Below, in pieces: positions 8,749-20,613 of a stretch of DNA of 64,000 bases. The DNA is from Catenovulum sp. 2E275 (GTDB lineage: Bacteria; Pseudomonadota; Gammaproteobacteria; Enterobacterales; Alteromonadaceae): NCBI RefSeq assembly GCF_025515275.1, contig NZ_JAOPFU010000015.1, positions 1-64,000 on the forward strand, written 5' to 3'. Positions within the stretch are counted from its first letter, which is position 1; each line of letters begins with the position of its first letter. A program made the translations under genes and the position numbers. Below the pieces are notes generated by a model. That model was not told where the DNA came from, did not search any database, and saw nothing but the letters and a program-made list of their open reading frames with translations.

Positions 8749-10194
8749 ATGGAGCTGGAATCCTTGGCCGATAATCTTTGGCAAGCATGTTTAGATGCTT
8801 TGCAGCGCGAATTGCCGTCCCAACAATATAATATGTGGGTTCGCCCTTTGCAGGTTCAAACAGTTAATAATGATCTTATTTTATTAGCGCCTAATCGTTT
8901 TGTTTTGGATTGGGTAAGAGATAAATATGCAGATCGAATTAATGAACTGTTAATAGAATTTGCAGGTCAGGATCATCCAACTTTAAAAATGGAAGTTGGT
9001 TCAAAATCTGCCGCGCCTATTGCTAACCCAAAACTTGAGCTGGGCAATAAAAATACTGCGCAATCTAATGTAGTGCAACAGCCGCATAGCCATTTTAATG
9101 GTGGTGGACACGGGCTTAATTTTGCATCTGCTGGAAATGTTAGCAAAATAGGGCAAACGCCACCGCAAAGCTTAAAATCAAACCTGCGTGAAAACTATAC
9201 TTTTGATAACTTTGTTGAAGGTAAATCTAACCAATTAGCTCGCGCTGCTGCCACTCAGGTAGCGGATAACCCTGGCACTGCTTTTAACCCGTTGTTTTTA
9301 TACGGCAGTACAGGTTTAGGTAAAACTCACTTAATGCATGCTGTGGGTAATGAAATTAGAATGCGTAACCCTGATGCAAAAGTGGTTTATATGCATTCTG
9401 AACGTTTTGTGCAGGACATGGTAAAAGCGATTCAAACTAACTCGATTGAAGAGTGGAAGCGCCATTACCGTAGTGTGGATGCATTATTAATAGATGATAT
9501 TCAATTTTTTGCTGGTAAAGAGCGCTCGCAAGAAGAGTTTTTTCATACCTTTAATGCTTTATTAGAAGGTAACCATCAGGTTATTTTAACCAGTGACAGA
9601 TACCCTAAAGAAATTGAAGGGGTAGAGGAAAGGTTAAAATCTCGTTTTGGTTGGGGTTTAACCATTATTATTGAGCCTCCAGAATTAGAAACGCGGGTCG
9701 CTATTTTGATGAAAAAAGCCCAAGAATCTAATTTTGATTTACCACACGAAGTTGCGTTTTTTATTGCCAAACGCTTACGCTCAAATGTACGTGATTTAGA
9801 AGGTGCATTAAACCGAGTGATTGCCAATGCCAATTTTACCGGTAAAACAGTCACAATTGATTTTGCAAAAGATGCACTTCGCGATATGCTCGCTTTACAG
9901 GAAAAACTGGTTACAATAGATAACATTCAAAAGACAGTGGCTGAGTATTATAAAATTAAGCTTGCGGATATGTCGTCAAAAAGCAGAAGTCGCAGCGTTG
10001 CTCGTCCTCGTCAAATCGCTATGGCTTTGTCAAAAGAATTGACGAATCATAGTTTGCCAGAAATTGGCGCAGCTTTTGGTGGGCGTGATCATACAACTGT
10101 GTTACATGCGTGTCGTAAAGTTGTAGAACTTAGAGAAAAAAATCATGATATAAAAGAAGATTTCTCTAATTTGGTAAGAACACTATCGTCGTAA
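8749..10194 (+). CDS. dnaA: Chromosomal replication initiator protein DnaA
   Basis: DnaA opens the origin by binding DnaA boxes in its ATP form. The 481-residue protein has domain I ([25 protein letters not shown]), a Gln/Asn-rich linker (about 85-150), the AAA+ domain with Walker [10 protein letters not shown] and Walker [10 protein letters not shown], and domain IV with the DNA-contact motif [18 protein letters not shown] 8749 was chosen because homology begins there; an in-frame TTG at 8692 would add 19 residues unlike the family and covers a DnaA box. dnaN follows after 22 bp. Confidence 0.97.
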   Translation: MELESLADNLWQACLDALQRELPSQQYNMWVRPLQVQTVNNDLILLAPNRFVLDWVRDKYADRINELLIEFAGQDHPTLKMEVGSKSAAPIANPKLELGNKNTAQSNVVQQPHSHFNGGGHGLNFASAGNVSKIGQTPPQSLKSNLRENYTFDNFVEGKSNQLARAAATQVADNPGTAFNPLFLYGSTGLGKTHLMHAVGNEIRMRNPDAKVVYMHSERFVQDMVKAIQTNSIEEWKRHYRSVDALLIDDIQFFAGKERSQEEFFHTFNALLEGNHQVILTSDRYPKEIEGVEERLKSRFGWGLTIIIEPPELETRVAILMKKAQESNFDLPHEVAFFIAKRLRSNVRDLEGALNRVIANANFTGKTVTIDFAKDALRDMLALQEKLVTIDNIQKTVAEYYKIKLADMSSKSRSRSVARPRQIAMALSKELTNHSLPEIGAAFGGRDHTTVLHACRKVVELREKNHDIKEDFSNLVRTLSS

Positions 10195-10216
10195 CTAAAT
10201 ATTGGACAAGAATAAT

Positions 10217-11317
10217 ATGAAATTTTCAGTTAGCCGAGAAGATATACTCAAGCCACTCCAACTCGCAACAGGTACTGTTGAACGCAGGCATACATTGCCA
10301 ATTTTATCTAATGTATTGTTAGATATTTCAGATGGTGTTTTATCATTAACCGGTACCGATTTAGAAGTTGAACTGATTGCATCGGTTGAATTAGTGCAAG
10401 CTTCTGACGATGGTAAAATTACGGTTCCGGCTAAAAAGCTGTTTGATATTTGTAAAGGGTTAAATGATTCTGCTTTAATTGAGTTCACTTTAGAAGACGA
10501 TAAATTACGCATCCGTTCTGGCCGTAGTAAATATTCCTTATCGACCCTTCCGGCTAAAGATTTTCCTAACTTAGAAGAATGGCAAAGCGAAATCAATTTT
10601 GCGATTAAACAATCTGACTTTAAACGCATGATTGATAATACGTCTTTTTCTATGGCGAATCAGGATGTTCGTTACTATTTAAATGGTATGTCGCTTGAAA
10701 CTTCGGGCAACCAAATTCGTTGTGTTACAACTGACGGACACAGACTGGCATTAACCCGAGTCGATTTAGAAGAAACCTTAGAAGAATCTCAAGTCATTAT
10801 TCCTCGTAAAGGGGTGACTGAGATCAGTCGTTTGATTGAAGATTCTGACGATAATGTTTATATCTCAATTGGTAGTAACCATATTAGGTTAAGCAGCTCT
10901 GGTTTTACATTTACCAGTAAATTAGTGGATGGCCGTTTCCCTGATTATCGACGAGTATTACCAAAAGGTGGCGATAAAGAAATTGTTGCTGATAAAAGCG
11001 TTATAAAACAAGCGTTTACACGTGCGGCTATTTTGTCTAACGAAAAATTCCGTGGCGTTCGTTTAAACTTATCTAGTGGTGAGTTAACTATTACTGCAAC
11101 TAACCCTGAGCAGGAAGTAGCAGAAGAAGTTGTCGAAATTAATTATCAGGGTGATGATTTAGAAATTGGCTTTAACGTTGCTTATATGATTGATGTATTA
11201 AATGTTTTAGAGTCTGACGAAGTTAAATTTACGTTAGGTGATTCAAACAGCAGTGCATTAATTGAAGACAACTTAGATGATCGATCTGTCTATGTTGTTA
11301 TGCCAATGAGACTCTAA
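10217..11317 (+). CDS. dnaN: DNA polymerase III beta sliding clamp
   Basis: The clamp encircles DNA and tethers polymerase III and repair polymerases. The 366-residue protein begins MKFSVSREDILKPLQ, contains the typical TLPILSNVLLD and RFPDYRRVLP segments, and ends YVVMPMRL, the canonical C-terminus that forms part of the partner-binding pocket. The ATG at 10217 is preferred to an upstream TTG at 10202. It sits between dnaA and recF. Confidence 0.98.
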   Translation: MKFSVSREDILKPLQLATGTVERRHTLPILSNVLLDISDGVLSLTGTDLEVELIASVELVQASDDGKITVPAKKLFDICKGLNDSALIEFTLEDDKLRIRSGRSKYSLSTLPAKDFPNLEEWQSEINFAIKQSDFKRMIDNTSFSMANQDVRYYLNGMSLETSGNQIRCVTTDGHRLALTRVDLEETLEESQVIIPRKGVTEISRLIEDSDDNVYISIGSNHIRLSSSGFTFTSKLVDGRFPDYRRVLPKGGDKEIVADKSVIKQAFTRAAILSNEKFRGVRLNLSSGELTITATNPEQEVAEEVVEINYQGDDLEIGFNVAYMIDVLNVLESDEVKFTLGDSNSSALIEDNLDDRSVYVVMPMRL

Positions 11318-11329
11318 TATAAGCTTTTA

Positions 11330-14855
<3,526 letters not shown>

Positions 14856-14883
14856 ACTTTAATTAATTTTAATTTTATTGAAA

Positions 14884-14913
14884 GCGGCTACCTTTTTAGG
14901 AGCCGCTTTTTTT
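14884..14913 (+). terminator. Rho-independent terminator after gyrB
   Basis: GCGGCT (14884-14889) / AGCCGC (14901-14906) is followed by T7-T8, about 30 bp past the gyrB stop. Confidence 0.9.
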
Positions 14914-14998
14914 ATATACATAAATATTTGGTAGTAGCGTTGTTTATTCGATTAACCCTATATAAAATGAGGTTAATACTCTAGATGGATTTGTTTTT

Positions 14999-16549
14999 AT
15001 GAAAAATAATACGCAAGTAATAAACCAAGAAGTACCTTATAGTGACAATGAAGAACTGGTTTCAACAACTGATCTTAAAGGTGTAATCACTTATGCAAAT
15101 CAAGCTTTTTGCAAAGTAAGTGGTTACTCTAAAGATGAATTAATTGGTCAGAACCATAATATAGTACGCCATCCAGATATGCCTAAAGCCGCTTTTGCTG
15201 ATTTATGGGCTCATTTAAAAGCCGGTAAATCCTGGCGGGGCATGGTGAAAAATTTAAGTAAGGATGGCCGCTATTATTGGGTGGATGCTTTTGTTACTCC
15301 AATTCGTGAGAATGGCCGGTTAGTTGGTTATCAATCTGTTCGGGTAAAGCCTGATAATATTTTAAAACAAAAAGCAGAATCCTTTTATCAGGCAGTAAAC
15401 AATAATAAAAAGTCAGCTAGTTATGAGATACCATTCAAAACTAAAGCGGCTTTGGCTGGTTTGGTAGGTTTAATTGCTTTTGTTTTAATTGGATTAAACA
15501 TTAATTGGCTGGCAGCAATAGGCTTACTCATTACACTGGTTTTATTATTGGGGATTTTTGCAGAGGAGTTGATCAAGCTACCAGCAAGCTTAGCTAAAAT
15601 TCGTCAACAGCAAGACAGTGTTTCGCGGTTTGTTTACGCCGGTAAAGGTAATTCAGCTTTAATTGAATATGCTGATTTAATGGCAAAAGCAAAAAACAGA
15701 ACTGTACTAGGACGTTTTAATGATTTAACTGGCAGTTTAAATTTAGTATCAGCTAATTTAAGTGAAAGTATTACACTAGCAAGCCGAGGTGCTAAAGAAC
15801 AAAAGTTTGAGTTAACTCAAGTAGCAACTGCAATAAACGAAATGTCAGCAACAGCGAGTGAAATAGCAAAAAATACAGCTCAGACAAATGAACAAATTAG
15901 AGAGACCAACAGTGAGTGTGAGTCAGCTTGTTCGCAAATTAATAATACAGCCCAAGGTATTTCTGATTTAGCTAAACAATCCAAAATAGCAGCGAATTCG
16001 GCTGATGAATTAAAAGCTCAGGCTGAGCTTGTGCAAAATGCAATGAATGAAATTAGAGGGATTGCAGAGCAGACTAACTTGTTAGCTTTAAATGCGGCTA
16101 TAGAAGCCGCTAGAGCCGGTGAACAAGGGCGAGGCTTTGCGGTAGTGGCTGATGAGGTTAGAGCGCTTTCTACACGTACTCAAGGCTCAGCAGAGAGCAT
16201 TCAAAAAAGCATAGAGGGTATGCAAGCGACAATTGCTGATTGGCTTAAAGTGATGCAGCAAAACTTAAACCTAGCTCAGCAATGTAATGAGTCTGCCGAG
16301 CAAAGTAACCATATAGTGCAAAATATCAATAATATGGTGAATCAGATTTCGGATATTTCTCTACAAATTGCAACCGCAGCAGAAGAGCAGGAAAGGGTAT
16401 CAGAAGAGATTAATCAAAATATTCAGTCTATTGATAATTTATCTGATGAAAGATATAACAATGCACAAGCGTTAGAAGTTCAAGCTAATAAGTTATTAGA
16501 TACGACTGATTATATTAATAACGTAAGCTCAACTTTTAGTGATAAATAG
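14999..16549 (+). CDS. PAS-domain methyl-accepting chemotaxis protein (Aer-like)
   Basis: The 516-residue chemoreceptor has an N-terminal PAS domain (about 15-125: [22 protein letters not shown], then [15 protein letters not shown]), two close membrane helices (about 145-190), and a cytoplasmic signalling domain with the hairpin tip [32 protein letters not shown] that contacts CheA and CheW. There is no periplasmic sensor, so it resembles the energy-taxis receptor Aer, which binds FAD in PAS; whether flavin is bound here is not shown. It stands alone between two terminators. Confidence 0.93.
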   Translation: MKNNTQVINQEVPYSDNEELVSTTDLKGVITYANQAFCKVSGYSKDELIGQNHNIVRHPDMPKAAFADLWAHLKAGKSWRGMVKNLSKDGRYYWVDAFVTPIRENGRLVGYQSVRVKPDNILKQKAESFYQAVNNNKKSASYEIPFKTKAALAGLVGLIAFVLIGLNINWLAAIGLLITLVLLLGIFAEELIKLPASLAKIRQQQDSVSRFVYAGKGNSALIEYADLMAKAKNRTVLGRFNDLTGSLNLVSANLSESITLASRGAKEQKFELTQVATAINEMSATASEIAKNTAQTNEQIRETNSECESACSQINNTAQGISDLAKQSKIAANSADELKAQAELVQNAMNEIRGIAEQTNLLALNAAIEAARAGEQGRGFAVVADEVRALSTRTQGSAESIQKSIEGMQATIADWLKVMQQNLNLAQQCNESAEQSNHIVQNINNMVNQISDISLQIATAAEEQERVSEEINQNIQSIDNLSDERYNNAQALEVQANKLLDTTDYINNVSSTFSDK

Positions 16550-16575
16550 TTGAAATAGAAATCATCGAAAAAACA

Positions 16576-16603
16576 AAAGCCGGCATCAATCGCCGGCTTT
16601 TTT
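16576..16603 (+). terminator. Rho-independent terminator after the chemoreceptor
   Basis: AAAGCCGGC (16576-16584) / GCCGGCTTT (16592-16600) runs into T6, 27 bp past the stop. The A-run on the other side may let it serve the convergent lipoprotein gene as well. Confidence 0.9.
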
Positions 16604-16629
16604 GTTGTTATTTTTCATATACAGACATA

Positions 16630-17445
16630 TTAATCAGAAGCTAGATTAATAAAATCTGAAACATTGACTGAAACCGCATCGCACTCATTTGTGCCTTGAT
16701 CATAAAAATAATTAAGCGGCACACCATTTTCATCATATTCAGCGAGTTGATAATTTTGCTCAGCTGTGCGACCAGCATACAGTGGGGTCATCCATAGCTG
16801 TAATTTAAATTGGTTTAATAACTCAGGGATAGTTGAATAGTCAGTTAAGTTATTTAAATAAGTTTGGTTATCTAAATCGTAAACTTCTACGATTGCATCA
16901 TCGCTTACTGTAATTCTGACTTTGGGGCTGGCGACTAAACTTGGGCAGTCAGTAAAACTTTGCTGATAGTTAAATTGATAATCTGTTGCCGATAAACTTT
17001 CCCATGTATTTATATTTGCTTTAACCTGATGAATAAGCGCATATTTATAATCATCAGGAATGACTTGATATTCGCAGTTAGGATTAAATTGAGCCTGAGG
17101 CAACGTATTTAACGGCGCAAAGCCAAGTGATTCAGCCGTTGCTAAATCGCCTTTATGAATCGTAAAAACATTAATACTGCCAGTATCTGAACCACATGAT
17201 TCTGGGTAGGCAAAACCATCATGGGCTTTTTGGCTACAATGAATCTCGATATTTTCTTGGGCTAAACTTAACGCGCTTTGAGCTAATGAAATGGCTGTAT
17301 CTGGTTGGCAAGATAATTGTTGGTCGTCCTGATAAACCCGAATATGTTGGTAATCTTGATCTATTTTAAGATCTGAATCTAAGTCGCAGGCTGTTAATAT
17401 AAATCCAGATGCTGCAATTAAGCTGACTTGGTTGAGTTTATTCAT
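16630..17445 (-). CDS. Putative lipoprotein with a DUF6174-like C-terminal region
   Basis: The 271-residue product begins with a lipoprotein signal: MNKLNQ, a hydrophobic stretch, and the lipobox LTAC with the modified Cys at about residue 20. The following Asp-Leu-Asp favours retention in the inner membrane if the +2 Asp rule of enterics applies. Seven or so further cysteines suggest disulfides in the periplasm. Residues about 145-225 (WESLSATDYQFNYQQSF ... VRITVSDDAIVEVYD) resemble the DUF6174 pattern of small secreted proteins. No function is known. The gene is monocistronic. Confidence 0.75.
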   Translation of the reverse strand: MNKLNQVSLIAASGFILTACDLDSDLKIDQDYQHIRVYQDDQQLSCQPDTAISLAQSALSLAQENIEIHCSQKAHDGFAYPESCGSDTGSINVFTIHKGDLATAESLGFAPLNTLPQAQFNPNCEYQVIPDDYKYALIHQVKANINTWESLSATDYQFNYQQSFTDCPSLVASPKVRITVSDDAIVEVYDLDNQTYLNNLTDYSTIPELLNQFKLQLWMTPLYAGRTAEQNYQLAEYDENGVPLNYFYDQGTNECDAVSVNVSDFINLASD

Positions 17446-17537
17446 TGTTTATCTCCTTTAAGCTAATGCACTGTAATATTTTTAGCTTAGAAGAGAATGA
17501 ATTGAAGATCTGTTATCAAGTGTTATTGTTTGTAACC

Positions 17538-17560
17538 TTAAACACTTAAACACTTAAACA
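17538..17560. repeat. Short tandem repeat (TTAAACAC x 2.9)
   Basis: Three direct copies of TTAAACAC, the last one base short, lie between the recQ stop and the lipoprotein gene. They could vary in copy number by slippage, and lie in the upstream region of the minus-strand lipoprotein gene. Confidence 0.7.
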
Positions 17561-17587
17561 TAGAGCTTACCCTGTTTTAATCTTACT

Positions 17588-19399
17588 TTAATCGAATCTG
17601 TGGATGTAAGCCTGAATTTCAGCTAAAAACCGATCACCGTATTTTTCAAATTTACGTTTACCAACACCACTTACTTGCAACATTTGATGTTTGTTTTCTG
17701 GCATTTGCTGGCACATATCAACTAGGCTGGCATCGTTAAAAATAATATAAGGTGGTACATCGTGTTCATCCGCAATCGTTTTACGGGTTTGGCGCAGTCG
17801 TTCAAATAATCTTTTATCGTAGTTTAAATGGGCAAAGTTATTAGGTTTTTTATCTTTACTTATTTCGCTGGCAATATTTATTTGTGGGAGCGCAAGCTCT
17901 AATTCTATGTCGCCACGCAAAATTGGTCGGGCTAGTTCCGTTAGTTTTAAATGGCCATTGTCGGTAATATCAATAATTAATAAACCACGATGAACTAACT
18001 GGCGCAAAACGCTTAGCCAATATTCGTTTGATTTAGCTTTACCTATGCCATAAACCGATAATTTATCGTGTGAAAATTCGCGTACTCTTTGAGTATTAGC
18101 GCCGCGTAATACTTCAATTACATAATTAAAACCAGACTTTTGACCCGTTTTATAAACACAAGATAAAGCTTTTTGTGCATCAACTGTCCCAGAGTATTTT
18201 TGTGGCGGGTTCAGGCAAATATCACAGTTTTGACAGGCATTATCTTTGCTCTCGCCAAAATAATTAAGTAAAACAATACGTCGGCAAGTTTCACTTTCCG
18301 CAAGAGCCGTCATTGAGTTAAATTTATGATGCTCTATATCGGCTCTTTGTTGATTTTCATTTTGATTAATTAACCAGCGAACTCTGTCGGCATCTGAAAA
18401 TTCATAAAACATAATCGCTTCGCTGGGTAAACCATCCCGTCCGGCGCGGCCTGTTTCCTGATAATAGCTTTCAATAGAGCGTGGAATATCATAATGAATA
18501 ACAAAGCGTACATCTGGTTTATTAATACCCATGCCAAACGCAACTGTAGCAACAATAATCTGCACATTATCTTTTAACCACTCAGTTTGTGATAGTGAGC
18601 GTTCGCTTACATCTAAGCCTGCATGATAAGCTCGGACTTTAAATTGATGTCGGCTAAGATAATCCGCCACTTCTTCAACTCGTTTTCTGGATGTGCAGTA
18701 AATAATGCCGCTTTGGCCAGATTTTTGTTTTAAGTATTGCTCAACTTGTTGTAATGGTTTGAATTTTTCTTGTTGAATATAGCGAATGTTTGGGCGGTCA
18801 AAGCTACCGATAAATTGAAATGCATCCTGCAAACCTAATAATTGATAAATATCCTGTCGGGTAGCGGAATCAGCAGTTGCGGTTAAAGCTATAAAAGGAA
18901 CTCGACTAAAGCTGTTTTTAAGCAAGCCTAGCTGAGCGTAATCTGGTCTAAAATCGTGTCCCCATTGAGAAATACAATGCGCTTCATCAATTGCAATTAA
19001 ATTAGGTGGCATTTGCTCTAACTGCGCTAAAAAGTGCTGCTGCATTAGTTTTTCTGGCGCTACATATAATATTTTAAGTTGCTGGTGACTCAGTTGAGTT
19101 AAAATATCTTGCTGCTGCTGGTAATCGAGAGTTGAATTAATATAAGCCGCGGGCACGCCAAGCGCTTCTAATTGTGCAACTTGATCCTGCATTAAAGCTA
19201 TTAAAGGTGAAATAACAATAGCGTAGCCGGGTAAAGCAATTGCCGGAATTTGATAACACAGGGATTTACCACTGCCTGTTGGCATGATTGTTAAACAGTC
19301 TTGTCCGTGTAGCAGGGCGTTGATGACTTCCTGCTGACCACTGCGAAAAGCGGTATAACCAAATACGTTTTGTAAAACTGAAATTGCTGAATTAGACAA
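17588..19399 (-). CDS. recQ: ATP-dependent DNA helicase RecQ
   Basis: RecQ is a 3'-5' helicase of recombination repair. The 603-residue protein has the helicase core (motif [16 protein letters not shown], motif [19 protein letters not shown], motif [11 protein letters not shown]), the zinc-binding [12 protein letters not shown] ... CQNCDIC, the RQC winged helix, and an HRDC domain at the C-terminus. The start is TTG (19397-19399), supported by AAGGAG five bases upstream. That ribosome site lies in a strong hairpin (19400-19424), so access to it may be limited. Confidence 0.97.
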   Translation of the reverse strand: MSNSAISVLQNVFGYTAFRSGQQEVINALLHGQDCLTIMPTGSGKSLCYQIPAIALPGYAIVISPLIALMQDQVAQLEALGVPAAYINSTLDYQQQQDILTQLSHQQLKILYVAPEKLMQQHFLAQLEQMPPNLIAIDEAHCISQWGHDFRPDYAQLGLLKNSFSRVPFIALTATADSATRQDIYQLLGLQDAFQFIGSFDRPNIRYIQQEKFKPLQQVEQYLKQKSGQSGIIYCTSRKRVEEVADYLSRHQFKVRAYHAGLDVSERSLSQTEWLKDNVQIIVATVAFGMGINKPDVRFVIHYDIPRSIESYYQETGRAGRDGLPSEAIMFYEFSDADRVRWLINQNENQQRADIEHHKFNSMTALAESETCRRIVLLNYFGESKDNACQNCDICLNPPQKYSGTVDAQKALSCVYKTGQKSGFNYVIEVLRGANTQRVREFSHDKLSVYGIGKAKSNEYWLSVLRQLVHRGLLIIDITDNGHLKLTELARPILRGDIELELALPQINIASEISKDKKPNNFAHLNYDKRLFERLRQTRKTIADEHDVPPYIIFNDASLVDMCQQMPENKHQMLQVSGVGKRKFEKYGDRFLAEIQAYIHRFD

Positions 19400-19424
19400 A
19401 GCGGCTCCTTAAATCTGAGCCGCT
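19400..19424 (-). terminator. Hairpin between the peroxidase gene and recQ, overlapping the recQ ribosome site
   Basis: AGCGGCTC / GAGCCGCT form an 8-bp stem with a 9-base loop on the minus strand, directly before the TTG of recQ. It is followed by TTTGT, a poor T-run, so it may be a weak terminator of the upstream peroxidase gene. The recQ Shine-Dalgarno AAGGAG (19405-19410) is half in the stem and half in the loop. Confidence 0.55.
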
Positions 19425-19463
19425 ATTTTACTGAAAGCGAAAAGGGATGGCTATCTAACTAGC

Positions 19464-20030
19464 CTATTTAAGTTGTTTAATTAAATCTTGTTCGATTTGT
19501 TCAAGTGGTTTTTCTCTGGAGTTATAAACTTTAACCACTTTACCTTGCGGGTTAACCAGATATTTATAAAAATTCCATTTAGGCGATGTATCACTTTGTT
19601 TTATTAAATTTTTATAAAAATCATTAACATCGCTACCGCGTACGGCGCTACTGCTTAACATGGTAAACGTTACGCCATAATTGATATAACAGACTTCAGC
19701 GGTTTCTTTTTCGGTATCTCTTTCTTGAAAAAAGTCATCAGACGGAAACCCGATAATTTCAAAATTTTGCTCTTTATATTTTTGATATAAAGCTTCCAGC
19801 TCTTTAAATTGTGGGGTGAAACCACAGTCGCTGGCAGTATTAACGACCAGTAAAGTTTTGCCTTTAAAGGTCTCACAAAAATCAATTTGTTTGCTGCTAT
19901 GTAATTTTTTTGCTTGGAAATTTAGCAGTTCTGGGCAACTGTTTTCTTCTGAGGTTGCTAACGGGCTTTGGGCTAACAATAGCAAAGCCAAAGCTGGTTT
20001 AAATAACTTATTGTTTAGTAAAGCTTTCAT
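19464..20030 (-). CDS. Glutathione peroxidase family protein, exported, atypical active site
   Basis: The 188-residue product has a signal peptide (hydrophobic run, then ATSEE), so it acts in the periplasm. The thioredoxin-like Gpx fold is clear: NTASDCGFTPQFKELEALY with the peroxidatic Cys, NYGVTFTML, and PKWNFYKYLV with the conserved Trp and Asn. The usual FPCNQF motif, which holds the catalytic Gln and often a resolving Cys, reads FPSDDF here, so the Gln and that Cys are missing. It may be a peroxidase with altered chemistry or a different thiol enzyme. recQ follows in the same direction. Confidence 0.85.
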   Translation of the reverse strand: MKALLNNKLFKPALALLLLAQSPLATSEENSCPELLNFQAKKLHSSKQIDFCETFKGKTLLVVNTASDCGFTPQFKELEALYQKYKEQNFEIIGFPSDDFFQERDTEKETAEVCYINYGVTFTMLSSSAVRGSDVNDFYKNLIKQSDTSPKWNFYKYLVNPQGKVVKVYNSREKPLEQIEQDLIKQLK

Positions 20031-20133
20031 TATTTTTCTCCATTTATTTAAGGTGCACGCTGAGGTTTCATAATGAAAGTTACGAAATCAACCTACCTTA
20101 TACAGAGTTTTACCCAATTCAGTTTAAAAGTTA

Positions 20134-20586
20134 TCACTCATTTTTGAGAAAATAACTGACTGGCACATTAAAAAACTCTGCAAAACATTGAATATGACGC
20201 AAGGTTAACTGACGTTTACCATTCACTAATTCAGAGATAATACTTTGTGGAACTATATGCGATAGTTCTTTTTGTTTTACATTAGCCTGTTTCATTAATT
20301 TAGCAAGCACCTGATTTGGTGTTGTTTGTTCACAGGCTTGGTATGCTTCAATGCTAGCTATTAAATAATCCAGAATGATAACTAGAAAAGCATTTTTGTC
20401 CGTTTCTAGTTCACTTAAATCTTCTATTAATTGCAATTTATCTAATAGCTCAAGCTCATTGTTGATAACACTTTGAGAATAATTTAATAACTCAACTAGT
20501 TCTTTTGCTTTTTGATCACTGCAATTAGAAAAAAAATTCAGAGTATTGTTAATTGATTTTATATCAACTTGATATTTTGTTTCCAT
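20134..20586 (-). CDS. HigA-like helix-turn-helix protein without a partner toxin
   Basis: The 150-residue protein ends in an XRE-type HTH (KQANVKQKELSHIVPQSIISELVNGKRQLTLRHIQCFAEFFNVPVSYFL), preceded by a helical region (1-85). This layout is that of HigA antitoxins of the E. coli type, which bind mRNA-interferase HigB. No small toxin gene flanks it: upstream is the hybrid kinase and downstream the peroxidase. ATG 20584-20586 has AAGGGTG ahead of it and is preferred over a TTG six codons upstream. The gene begins about 28 bp after the kinase stop, so it is likely cotranscribed with the kinase. Confidence 0.78.
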   Translation of the reverse strand: METKYQVDIKSINNTLNFFSNCSDQKAKELVELLNYSQSVINNELELLDKLQLIEDLSELETDKNAFLVIILDYLIASIEAYQACEQTTPNQVLAKLMKQANVKQKELSHIVPQSIISELVNGKRQLTLRHIQCFAEFFNVPVSYFLKNE

Positions 20587-20613
20587 GGCACCCTTATATC
20601 TCAATATGATATT

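Noticed and set aside
17538-17560. Start of a CRISPR-like array
   Set aside because: The 8-bp units are contiguous without spacers and number fewer than three full copies, so it is a simple tandem repeat.
20134-20604. Complete toxin-antitoxin pair
   Set aside because: Only the HigA-like partner is present. Neither neighbour nor any short reading frame nearby resembles HigB.
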